Shown: positions 52,470 through 61,733 of the stretch, in pieces | How the letters are laid out: the number at the start of each line of letters is the position of its first letter | Position numbering within the stretch: position 1 is the stretch's first letter | Source of the DNA: Ichthyophis bannanicus | Lineage: Eukaryota; Chordata; Amphibia; Gymnophiona; Ichthyophiidae | DNA length: 64,000 nucleotides | Assembly (NCBI GenBank): GCA_033557465.1 | Contig: CM066034.1 | Coordinates: forward strand, 414,572,159 to 414,636,158 | Direction: 5' to 3' | Made by a program: the position numbers and the translations under genes | Notes under the pieces: model-generated | Databases searched by the model: none | The model's input: the letters and a program-made list of their open reading frames with translations, nothing else | What the model was told of the DNA's origin: nothing

Positions 52470-54793
52470 TGAGATGCCTGGAGTCCGAGCATGTCATAGG
52501 TTGGAACATGCTATCCCCCACAACACCAGGCATCCTGAGGATGGAGGGTAGGAGATGAAGAAAGAAGATGCTGTGGAACAGCTAACCTAGCACAGGACTG
52601 CAGAAAAGGAGTCCATGTGTGGATAATGATTGTCATCAATGATATTGCAAAGAATATTGCAATATGGACCTCCGCTAACAGGATTTCATAGAAGTATGGA
52701 GGTTCATGGATCTACTGGGAACCCAGTAGAGGAACCGTGAAGAGGACCTCACTGAAAAGTGGAGGTAAGAAACCTGTAGGAAAACAGAGGAGGTCAGAAT
52801 CCTGAAAGGTAACCGGCACCCCTGGTAGGAAAAACTGGGGTAGTACAAAAATGGTGGGCCTTCAGCGAAAAGCTGTATGGTAAAAAACAAACTCTTTTGG
52901 CGGCAGAGTAACTCACTCTTGGGAGAAAAAAGAGAAAGGCTGACCGATTTGGACAAACAGGCACAGTCCTTGTGGGGAGAAAGGGTATGGGAACCCCTTG
53001 TATCCCAGAGAGAGGACAAATGCCTGAGGCGTTAAAGCCTGTGATTAACTGAAGATCCACAATATCTCTCCTAACTGGGGTAAGCTAGGAGAGATATTAG
53101 GTACGGAGAGCTTCAGAGGTACCTAAACCCTTAGGTTATGGTATAAAAATTGTTGACTACCACAGGAGTGGTTGTGTGTGCAGAATCCCAAACCTGTTGA
53201 ATAGCAGAGGTATGGGTAAAACCCCTCTGTCAGAAACAGATAGCTATATGAGCATAGACAGTGCGATAGATATGTCTCCACATACTTATCTATCTATAAT
53301 GAAATATCTCGACAGATTATATATATATATATATAAATATAGATATATGAATAGACATATAAGAATATATCTATAGTGAGCTATGGAGGGCATAAAATAC
53401 ACACAAAAGATAAATATGAATATGTAGGCCTAAATATGGGTGTCTGTAATTAAACAGACAGATATATGCCTACAGCATGGTATTCACATAGGACATGTGG
53501 AGAGGAAAGATTCATCTAATAACAAGGAGGTACAACCTACTTGAGAAGATATATAGAGAATCTATTCCCCCTGGTTATGATCAGCAAGGATGCTAGCTAG
53601 TGAAATAACCAGCATGGTTATATAAAAAAACAGAGGATAATATCAATCTGTAGCCAGCAAGTCCCAAGTCGTCCAAGGTAAGTAGACAGAAGACAGATAA
53701 GAATGAGGTACCATGTTGACCTGCTTAAGGGCAAAACGTATCATGCGTTCTTACCATGAGGACGAGCTGCAAGGAGAAAGAGCATATCCCCGATTGGGAA
53801 TGCTATAGACCAAATTGGCAACTCCTGAAGCCCTTAGGTAAGAGAAGGCCTATGTCCTTTATGGAAAAAGGAGATAGTAAAAGAAGGGAGAACCTTCTAG
53901 TCATGGGAGACATGACTGAAAAGCCTTTTCCAACCATCTAAGATAGCTGTTGGAGAAAAAAAACCCATGCTCTCTAGCAAGGACCCATAGTGGAAAGCTT
54001 CTCTGTAGAATTGCAGAGAGCATGATGCAGGAGAATGAGGAGATAGGACTGGCTGCTAGAGCCAGTATCTCAGCCCACTATGCTGCCAAATCCAGGGGAA
54101 TGGAGATGGCAGAAATAGAAGATCAACCCAGAAAGCTTGTAGTGGGATAATCTCCAAGATAGATGAAAAACACTGACTTGGAGCCACTACTAAGACCAGA
54201 TAGAATGTTAGAGGAGGACAAATCTGGTTGTTTGTGGGCAAGAACCAGTGGACCAAACATTAAGGCTCCTGCATAGGCAGCTGCTAGCAAGATAGCAGAA
54301 GAATATTATTGTTTAAAACCAGAAAGAACAGACAGAACAGGAGTAGAAAACTCTGGAAATGTCTGATAAGCTACCTTAAAGTAAATTTGAGACAGGGGAG
54401 GAAACTCAGGGAGGAAAACTCCGCACTGGAAAGTGACAAACCTAGAGAGGCTGAAGAAAAACCTCCAGTAAGTAATTCCGCTCTTACAGTGGTAAGAGGG
54501 TGAAGAGAATAGAGCTGAAGAAGACTTACCAAGTAGTAAGTCTATAGAAAGGAAAAATACATGCTGGCACAGGAACTATCATTTGATAGTGGTCAGACCT
54601 CTTTCTCTGGCAGGAGAAGAGGAGAAACCTGTGACTTATAGGCATGAACATTCTGACAGCTCATAGAAAAAATGGATGTCTTTTGGAAAGAGATCCATGT
54701 GTAGGGGTTAGAATGAGTAATGGATCGCCTCTGTTGAGAAGAAGCAACTGTAGATTCTAACCCCAAGGGTCACAAGCATCTGATGATGACTGA
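52470..54793 (-). pseudogene. Decayed polymerase/recombinase region of DIRS B2
   Basis: Scattered blocks align with family A RNase H ('gcaaggacccatag', 'ttgcagagagcatg' near 53978-54025) and with B1, but the distance from that block to the Gag end is only about 0.8 kb against 1.4 kb in A1, so the reverse transcriptase core seems deleted. An (at)n tract with 'agatatatga' repeats lies at 53318-53375. Confidence 0.5.
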
Positions 54794-57073
54794 TCAGAAA
54801 CCCTGCAGAGGCCGGGTTTGCTGAGCCTGGTGAGAGGTTGGATTCTTCAGACCAGGACGATGCCTCCCCTGTAGGGGAACATCTGTATGATGGGCAAGTG
54901 AGGAATAAAACCTTCTTCTCCTGTGGGAAGAAAGTTTGGTAGGACATTTCCTACCTACTGGGACAGAAGAAGGTGTAGAAGAACCCTTAGGAACAGGTAA
55001 ATCAGTGGACAACTGAGTAACCTGACGTAAAGACTCCTTGTTGAAAAGATTTTCTCCAGTGCAAGGAGTATGTCCCAGCCGTTGTTGTGCCCACTTGGCC
55101 AAATCTGAAGCTTGGAGCCAGGCTCTACGTCGTGCCCCTATAGCAGAAGTCCTGCAAACAGACTCAAAAGAGTCTAGGGAAGCACGAGAAAGAAACCAAG
55201 AGATATTCTGGGTATGCTTAAGTAGCGAGGAATAGTCTGTACTCCTGGAAACTGGAAGGAAAGGAGTCAAAAGATGTAATTGCTTTGTGACCTCCTCAAG
55301 AGAAAGACTCATATAAAAAATATATGAGAGAATTCTTGCAGAAAGCATAGATGTCTGGAAGGTTTGACGTCCAAAGGCATCTAGTGTCTTAGACTCACGA
55401 CCTGGTGGATAAGAAGAGTGCTTTTTCTTACTCTTTATCCACCTCATTGCTGATTCCACTACTATGGAATGATGAGGAAGTTGAGTCTTTTGAAACCCTG
55501 GAGATGGGGGCACCTGATATAAAAGATCAGTTGCCCTGGGAGGTGGGGGTACCCTTAAAGGTGTTTCCCACATTCCTAGAAGGAGATCCTGCAAGGAATG
55601 ATGCAAAGGAAGCATTATGTTGTCCTTTGCTTTGGTAGAAACAGAGCCTGGTGCAGGATCATGTCCTGGAATAGGAATGGCAAGGGATCTTGCTATATCC
55701 AGGAGGAAACTCTGAAAAGAGGGATCCCCAACAGGAATCTCCCTTGGACAGGTTAGATCTAAAGAACTAGCCTGAGCACCCACAGAGTTATCCAAATATA
55801 TAGGAATAGAAGATCCTGCAGGGTGCAGTGTGGAATGCTTAAGGGATGGTTGCTTGGACTGGTTGTCAGGAGCAGCAACCGTCCTTACCACATTGTCCAT
55901 GCCAGGTATCGACTCCAAGCTTGGTATAGAATGGAGCGATGCTGTTGAAAAAAGCATGGTAGGAGTTTGCCAAGATGCTACTGTGGATACCGGTACTGAA
56001 GTCAATACCGGTACCGATGTCGGAGTCGGGCTCGACAAAGACATCGGAGTAGTCATCGGTGACACTTCAATCGGTACCGAGGGAACCGAAAACCTCCGGC
56101 TGCTATCCTCGGTACCGAGCCACCGGTATCGATCGGTGTCGGTACCAAAACCTATTGGTACCCAGTCTTCCAGACTAGAAATGGATTCCAAACTCAGCAT
56201 CGAGAGCAAGGAGCCTGAGAAGCGAAGCATGGAAGGTACCGACTGTAAGGGTAATGAAGACATCGGTACCGACTTCGGTACCGTGTCCGATACCAGTGAA
56301 TAAAGGTCTACCAGTGGCAACTCAAGCGGCCTCAGGGGAACCGAGAGTTGCAGATCCGAGCCATCGGAACCGAGCCTTCGGTACCACCGTGAGACGGTAC
56401 CAAGGCGAGTCGGTACACAGTCCTCCAAACTGGAGATCGATTCAAGACTCGGCATCGAAGGAAGCGAGGCTGTCGATGCACATCTGGAGGGTACCGACGT
56501 CGGTGGCAGTATTGGTGTTGGAACCGATAATGGAAAGTCAATCTGGGATGTATCCATTGGCCCCGAAGGCACCGAGGAGGCCACATGACGATCCCTGGTG
56601 AGGAGTGTTTCATCCAACACCAGTGCCGATGCAGGGGTATCGGTACCGCTCGAAGCGGATGCCACCACCGTGCACGGCTCAGGTATGTTCTGTGGGGGGT
56701 GAACCCCAGGAACAACCTGAAACCCCTTATACGCTTTGGAGACCGAAGACTCCCGCCAGGGTTTTGAAGCCAGGAGGCCATCGAGGGCAAAGCCGGAGCT
56801 GTCTACATGCTGTGCATGAGACGTACCACTCGAGGACTGGCTAGTCTTAACAGACTGTTTGTGGGTTACCTGATTCAAAGTGGAAGAAGAAGGGGACGGT
56901 GCCCCGAAGTTGGAGGGCAACCGTGTATCGAAGGATTCTCGATGTTGAAGATGTCTTCTCACCAAATTGTTGTCAGGACTCAAGCAGGTTAGACACCGAC
57001 TTCGAGGGTCTAAAAATAAAGTTGTACCGCCACAGTCTGAACATTTCTTGGAGAAAGTGTCTGGCGGTTCCAT
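54794..57073 (-). CDS. DIRS B2 Gag-like protein, intact
   Basis: 759 codons from the Met at 57071-57073 (MEPPDTFSKK), chosen because it matches the MEKPASGF start of family A Gag; the open stretch itself runs further upstream to 57436 through the leader. Order: zinc-knuckle-like CSDCGG...CLTC (about residues 11-32), a serine-rich basic region (about 50-100), a long low-complexity middle rich in Ser, Pro, Val and Thr (about 150-430) encoded by GGTACC-rich DNA, including two related MLSLESISSLEDW-type repeats, then the conserved core LGMWETPL, GFQKTQLPHHSIVVESAMRW, LDAFGRQTF, CTGENLFNKE, and a basic tail. No protease seen. Longer than family A Gag because of the repeated middle. Function in particle formation is inferred. 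Confidence 0.75.
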   Translation of the reverse strand: MEPPDTFSKKCSDCGGTTLFLDPRSRCLTCLSPDNNLVRRHLQHRESFDTRLPSNFGAPSPSSSTLNQVTHKQSVKTSQSSSGTSHAQHVDSSGFALDGLLASKPWRESSVSKAYKGFQVVPGVHPPQNIPEPCTVVASASSGTDTPASALVLDETLLTRDRHVASSVPSGPMDTSQIDFPLSVPTPILPPTSVPSRCASTASLPSMPSLESISSLEDCVPTRLGTVSRWYRRLGSDGSDLQLSVPLRPLELPLVDLYSLVSDTVPKSVPMSSLPLQSVPSMLRFSGSLLSMLSLESISSLEDWVPIGFGTDTDRYRWLGTEDSSRRFSVPSVPIEVSPMTTPMSLSSPTPTSVPVLTSVPVSTVASWQTPTMLFSTASLHSIPSLESIPGMDNVVRTVAAPDNQSKQPSLKHSTLHPAGSSIPIYLDNSVGAQASSLDLTCPREIPVGDPSFQSFLLDIARSLAIPIPGHDPAPGSVSTKAKDNIMLPLHHSLQDLLLGMWETPLRVPPPPRATDLLYQVPPSPGFQKTQLPHHSIVVESAMRWIKSKKKHSSYPPGRESKTLDAFGRQTFQTSMLSARILSYIFYMSLSLEEVTKQLHLLTPFLPVSRSTDYSSLLKHTQNISWFLSRASLDSFESVCRTSAIGARRRAWLQASDLAKWAQQRLGHTPCTGENLFNKESLRQVTQLSTDLPVPKGSSTPSSVPVGRKCPTKLSSHRRRRFYSSLAHHTDVPLQGRHRPGLKNPTSHQAQQTRPLQGF

Positions 57074-57456
57074 GAAGGAAAAATAGGGGAGGCCTGAAAG
57101 GCCTAAGACCCCGTGGGACACTATGAGAAAAAATATCCCATTGAAAAGGAAAATTTTACAAGAAAAGAAAAGAAAACACCGGCGGTACCGGTGGCATCGA
57201 GAAGACAGCTGCGACCACAAGAAAACTAAAAATAAAAAATAAGAATTTTCTGCGGTGACAGGAGGACGTCCTGCCAACTCCGCGGAAAAACGAAAACTGA
57301 GGAGAGGCAGTTGGGAAAGGCGGGAAGGCAGCACACAGGCGTGGTGGGATGCTTCCAAAAGCTCTTTGATTGGATGCTGGTAAGCGTTCCCGCGCAGACT
57401 CCGTCGGTACCGACGTACCCATATGTGAAGACTCATTCCTGCTTGTTCCTGGAGAT
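57074..57456 (-). repeat. DIRS B2 leader and sense-5' terminal repeat
   Basis: 'ggcggtaccggtgg' at 57181, 'ccaactccgcggaaa' at 57276, the palindrome GTCGGTACCGAC at 57404, end 'cctggagat'. Confidence 0.75.
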
Positions 57457-57830
57457 TACACTGCCTCCAATCCCATGACTTTTTAATTTGGCCAAGAGTC
57501 TCTCATAAAGGACCTTGTCAAAGGCTTTCTGAAAATCCAGATACACTATATCAATTGTCTCACCTTGGTCTACCTGTTTATTTACACCTTCAAAATATAT
57601 AAAACAAATTAGTAAGACAAGACTTTCCTTGGCTAGATCCATGTTAGCTTTCTCCTATTAAATGATGACTATCTAAATGTTCAGTAATTTTATTCTTTAT
57701 AATTGTTTCTACCATTTTGCCTGGTACTGATATCAGGCTCACCGGTCTGTAGTATCCTGGATCATCCCTGGAACACTGTTTAAAACTGGCTACATTGGCC
57801 ATTCTTCAGTCTTCAGGTACTACAGATGAT
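57457..57830 (-). pseudogene. CR1-like LINE reverse transcriptase fragment
   Basis: Minus strand: EDWRMANVASFKQCSRDDPG, then YYRPVSLISVPGKMVETII, then KSCLTNLF and VDQGETIDIVYLDFQKAFDK with LAKLKSHGIGG. These are the first reverse transcriptase motifs of a CR1-group LINE, in broken frames. Cut on the left by DIRS B2. It is a different lineage from the main CR1 of this window (YLDFQKAFD with KLKSHGIGG versus YLDFSKAFD). Confidence 0.75.
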
Positions 57831-57834
57831 TTTA

Positions 57835-58660
57835 ATGACAGTCGCCACCATCAATCCGAGGAGCTGAAGATAATCCTAGACTTTGGGAGCCTGCTGCGCA
57901 CAGAACAGGGTCAGACAATCCAGCAGCCTTTTGATTTTCTTCTCTGGCAGGAAAACTCTGCCCACTTGAGTGTTGAAACGTGCTCCCAGAAACTCTAGGT
58001 ACTGGGAAGGCAACAGCTGGCTCTTTCCCTGATTGATCACCCAGCCGAGGCTTTCACCACTCGGGACACCACCTAAGATCCTTCTGAAAGGGAGCGGACT
58101 CGAATGAGCCAGTCATTCAGATAGGGATGGACACAGAACCCTTGGTTCCACAGTGCCAGAAGCGCCACCATGATGACCTTGGAGAACGTTTGTGGGGCAG
58201 TGGATAGCCTGAGAGAGAAGGCAGCAAACTGATAGCGAGAACCAAGCATGGCAAAACACAGATACGTCTGCTGATCCGCCCGGATCGGTATATAAAAATA
58301 CACCTTAGCCAGACCCAGAGAAGCCAAGAACTCCCCTTGGAGCACTGCTTGAATCACAGAGCTCAAGGTTTCCATTCAGATGCACAGGACACGCAAGTGC
58401 TCATTGACCCCCTTGAAGTTCAGAATGGGCTGGAAGGAACCATCCTTTTTGGGCACCATGAAATACATGGAGCATCTAACCTTGCCTCGCTCATCTGGAG
58501 GAATGGGCACTACTGCCTTTAGGTGCAGCAACCTGTCCAAGGTGGTCTGCACAGCGGAACTTTTGATCATAGACCCACAAGGGGAAATGACTAAAGCATC
58601 CGGAATCAGCTCTTTGCATTCCAGGACACAGTCAAACTGAATGGTGTCTAGCACCCAGCG
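57835..58660 (-). pseudogene. DIRS C2 reverse transcriptase, inactivated
   Basis: 58654-58376 reads HLKAVVPIPPDERGKVRCSMYF, then MVPKKDGSFQPILNFKGVN. 58375-58073 reads ASLGLAKVYFYIPIRADQQ, GSRYQFAAFSLRLSTAPQTF and HPYLNDWLIRV. The DIRS active site YLDD is YLND here (AAT at 58115-58117), and LDLKDAY is LGLAKVY, so catalytic aspartates are lost. The end, near 57840-58020, still reads LGWVINQGKSQLLPSQYLEF. Confidence 0.75.
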
Positions 58661-59279
58661 ATCCTTGGTAACCCCGGGCCCATTCCTGAATAAAAATGTG
58701 AAGCCTGCCTCCCACTGGAGGAACCAGGGAATGGGCCCTCAAACTTTCATTGCGCAGCCCAGTAGGCTTTGGAGGGGACCGCATCCCTGGGCCCACGCGC
58801 TTCACAAAAGGACTGAGAACAAGCCCGAGGCCCGGAAGCAGAGAGGAAGAAAGATTTTCCAGGTCAGTAATGATGACAGCCCCGAGACCCCCCGGAATCC
58901 GACCAGTGAACCCTTGGTGAATGGGTGGAGGCTGACAAGAAAGGGGCACCAGCCCACTTCTCAGGCCCCTTGGACCTGTCTTCTGGAAGGTGGTAAGATT
59001 TTGTCTTGCTCAGTTCTTCACCGGCTTCTCCAAATCAGCTCCAAATAGAATCTTCCCCTTAAAAGCCAGTTGTGCCAACTGGACTTTGAAAAATGTGTCC
59101 GCTGCCCAGTGCTGGAGCCAATCCAATGCCATGACACTGTCATTAGAGCACCATCCCTGGCCACCAAACACATCAGGTCATAGATGGCAACAGAAAGGAA
59201 GACTGTAGCTGACTCCAAAAGAGGGGTAGTATCATCCAGCGGAAGAGATTGAATCCATTGGAGCAGGGCTCAAGATGTC
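58661..59279 (-). pseudogene. DIRS C2 Gag C-terminal part, decayed
   Basis: Minus-strand pieces such as 59218-59018 (DLMCLVARDGALMTVSWHWIG, QLALKGRFYLELIW-type residues in other frames) suggest the conserved Gag end upstream of reverse transcriptase. Stops and frameshifts throughout. Weak homology, inferred mainly from position. Confidence 0.4.
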
Positions 59280-59294
59280 TCTTCCTCATCATCA
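59280..59294. repeat. Target-site duplication, left copy (P3)
   Basis: 'tcttcctcatcatca', repeated exactly at 60820-60834. Confidence 0.85.
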
Positions 59295-59344
59295 CAGTAC
59301 AAAACGTGATATGGTGGAAAAACAATTTATTGAAATCAGACCTA

Positions 59345-59390
59345 GCAACCCGACACAGGCCGTGTTTCGATGACCTTCATCAGGGGTTGT
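59345..59390 (-). ncRNA. Hammerhead ribozyme-like motif, P3 left arm
   Basis: Identical in sequence to 60684-60729 on the opposite strand. See that entry for the fold. Confidence 0.6.
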
Positions 59391-60683
59391 CTAAATAGGT
59401 ACTACAAACATAAAAACAAACAATATTAAAAAACAATTTAAAGGTGAAAGAACAAATGGACATGAACATGCTCTAACTAGAGAAGTAAAAATAATAATAA
59501 ATAATAATAATTATTACAATGATAATAATAATAATATAAATAATTAGTAATAGATCTCTCATAGTAAATACTTAAAAATTAATTAAATAAAATAATAAAA
59601 CAATAAAAATACAGTGCTAGAAATGCGATACTCAAAAAAATTTAAACCATAAAAAATGATATAATAAAACAGACCACAACTGAGTTTAAAAACACAACCA
59701 AATGCAATCCTTATAGGAGGTGACAAGCATATAATTATAATGTCATTACCTTCTTTGTAGAGACGGTGATTTTCAAACCTCACAAGGAGGCACACGAACT
59801 CATTAGTGGAGGTGTTGGCTTAAACACTTGCAATAGAATAAAAACTAAATGAAGAAGGCAAAGAGTAAAGCACATGTATACCATTGGAGACAGACTATGA
59901 ACCTAAATCTAAACTAAATTTAAGAAACTGAAATGGAACTGAAACGCAGCAGTAAATGTGACAAACAACAGCTACATTTACAGTTGGATATTATAATCTT
60001 CATCCCATTTAATTTTTCTACTAGCTCACTACTGTTTTTAGTTTCTGGTTACCCTTTTTTCCTTTCATGGATATTACTTATATTGTTTTTAACTAGATTT
60101 TGATATATATTTTTATAATTTTAATTTTTATACTATTATTATATTAAAAGTTTTTTTTATATATTTATAATTATTATTATTGTTTATTATTAATTTTTTG
60201 AATTATAATTATTTATTGTTTTATAATAATTTTTAATTATTTATTGTTTTAATAATTTTTATTTGGATTTTTATTTCATTTTTATTTTTATTTTTATTTA
60301 AAGGTTATTAAGCACCTTCCACATATATTTGAGTACCCATGATTGTAATGAAATTTCTTAACATACTTCCTCATACTTTTTATTTTTATTTTTATTTTAA
60401 TATTAATTTTTATTCTATTTATAATTAGAAATTCTAAATAATAAATTGTTTCCACTATTAATTTTTAATAATATTAATTGTTCTTACTATTTTATGAAAT
60501 TCATTATATACTTGCTACTGGTGTATTTGTTGGTTAAGTTTTTAAACGATAACATAATATAAGTAGTATCTCACTGGCTATAATAAGCATCAACACTAAT
60601 ATATTTGATGATTTGATGACTCGGTTTCACCTTTAAATTGTTTTTTAATATTGTTTGTTTTTATGTTTGTAGTACCTATTTAG

Positions 60684-60729
60684 ACAACCCCTGATGAAGG
60701 TCATCGAAACACGGCCTGTGTCGGGTTGC
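60684..60729 (+). ncRNA. Hammerhead ribozyme-like motif, P3 right arm
   Basis: Stem I CAACCC (60685-60690) pairs with GGGUUG (60723-60728). The core CUGAUGA (60691-60697) is canonical; GAAA is at 60706-60709. Stem III A-C-A-C/G-U-G-U closes a GGCCU loop (60709-60721), followed by C at the expected GUC cleavage position (60722). Stem II ('aggtcatc', 60698-60705) is short and pairs poorly, which is the weak point. Hammerheads are established components of Penelope-like elements, where they cut tandem transcripts. Confidence 0.6.
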
Positions 60730-60819
60730 TAGGTCTGATTTCAATAAATTGTTTTTCCACCATATCACGTTTTGTACTGTGTGCCTGGTTTACGTGATAA
60801 TCTGCCCTGTGTTGGACTG

Positions 60820-60834
60820 TCTTCCTCATCATCA
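60820..60834. repeat. Target-site duplication, right copy (P3)
   Basis: Exact copy of 59280-59294. Confidence 0.85.
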
Positions 60835-61043
60835 TCCACTAGCTGCAGAATAGCCCCAACCACAACGAACTGGCTCTTCAACAACAATCCACCTTACAGT
60901 CCAGAAAATCCTTTAAGGCCGACCCACCTTCCACAGGAATAGTGGTCCATCTGGTCACTTCTGTGACCTGCGCATCCACTTTGGAAATGCCAAACCACTT
61001 TGATGCACTCCTCCTCTGGGAGAGTGTAGATCTTCTTACACAC
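60835..61043 (-). other. DIRS C2 continuation between P3 and the Gag frame
   Basis: Resumes the C2 sequence after P3 ('tcatccactagctgcag'). Short minus-strand Gag-like pieces only. Confidence 0.4.
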
Positions 61044-61733
61044 CTATAACCCTTTAGATAGGAAGTCAGGAGAGTCCCACTCTGACCAGATCATATTCTT
61101 GATCACATCTGAGAATGGGAAGACAGTAGTGGATTTTTGCACCCCTTGAAGGAGCTGGTGTACCTTTGGCTCCTGCTCCATGCCGGAAGCATCCATCAAG
61201 TTCAAAGCAGATGAGACCCTGCCAATCAACGCTGACAGCTCCTCCCTCCAGAATAGGCAGATCACACCGGCCTCTGAATATGAAGGCAAGAGCATTTCCT
61301 CATCCATATCAGACCCCAGTACCAAGCCATCTGAATCCGAGTCATAGTCAACATCTCGGGTAGCTCTCAGTTGTTCCCCATCTTTAAGGGACGTCCCTCG
61401 CTGGGGATACTTAGCCAAAGGTAATCGAAAAGGGCTTCCACATACAGCCTGCCCCACATGAGACTGCTCTCGGGGGCACCCAGAGGCCGCTGGGTCTGAA
61501 TTTCCACACCAGAAGGACCAGGCCTGTTGCAAAAAAGAAAAGGAATTCTGGGGAGGACAATCAAGAGTCTGGAAGCTCTCCTCTTGGACATGACTCCCAA
61601 TAACAAGGGGCACAGCCGCCAAAGACACCCTAGAGGACAATGAGCGGCCCAGAGCATGGTTGCCGGAACCTCTGACCAGCTGAATATCCTCACCAATAAT
61701 GCCATCCGTTATCTCCCGGCCTGAGGCATGCAA
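61044..61733 (-). pseudogene. DIRS C2 Gag-like N-terminal/middle fragment
   Basis: 229 codons open. Acidic/serine stretch DVDYDSDSDGLVLGSDMDEE, followed by LPSYSEAGVICLFWREELSA and SDVIKNMIWSEWDSPDF, the latter matching the L-R-M-W-E-T-P position of family A/B Gag. Assigned to Gag from location between leader and reverse transcriptase and from this one block; moderate certainty. The upstream N terminus (61734-61900) is broken. Confidence 0.5.

Larger units (their letters stand above)
52240..57456 (-). mobile_element. DIRS retrotransposon, family B copy 2 (B2), Gag intact, polymerase lost
   Basis: Right terminus at about 57300-57456, mirrored in part by the truncated left terminus (52240-52450); the outermost left repeat is missing. 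The internal complementary region is present (52380-52445). Sense-5' half: an uninterrupted Gag frame. Sense-3' half (about 52470-54790): no frame longer than about 110 codons, no YLDD, RNase H or recombinase box. B1 shows the same arrangement. Confidence 0.8.
59295..60819. mobile_element. P3: Penelope-type foldback element inserted in DIRS C2
   Basis: Left arm 59295-about 59452 and right arm about 60620-60779 are inverted copies. A 40-nt tail (60780-60819) follows the right arm only. Exact 15-bp duplications flank it. The interior is very A+T-rich ((ataata)n, (tttta)n; 59480-60560) with no gene. A hammerhead-like motif with full core lies in each arm. Same design as P1 and P2. Confidence 0.7.
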
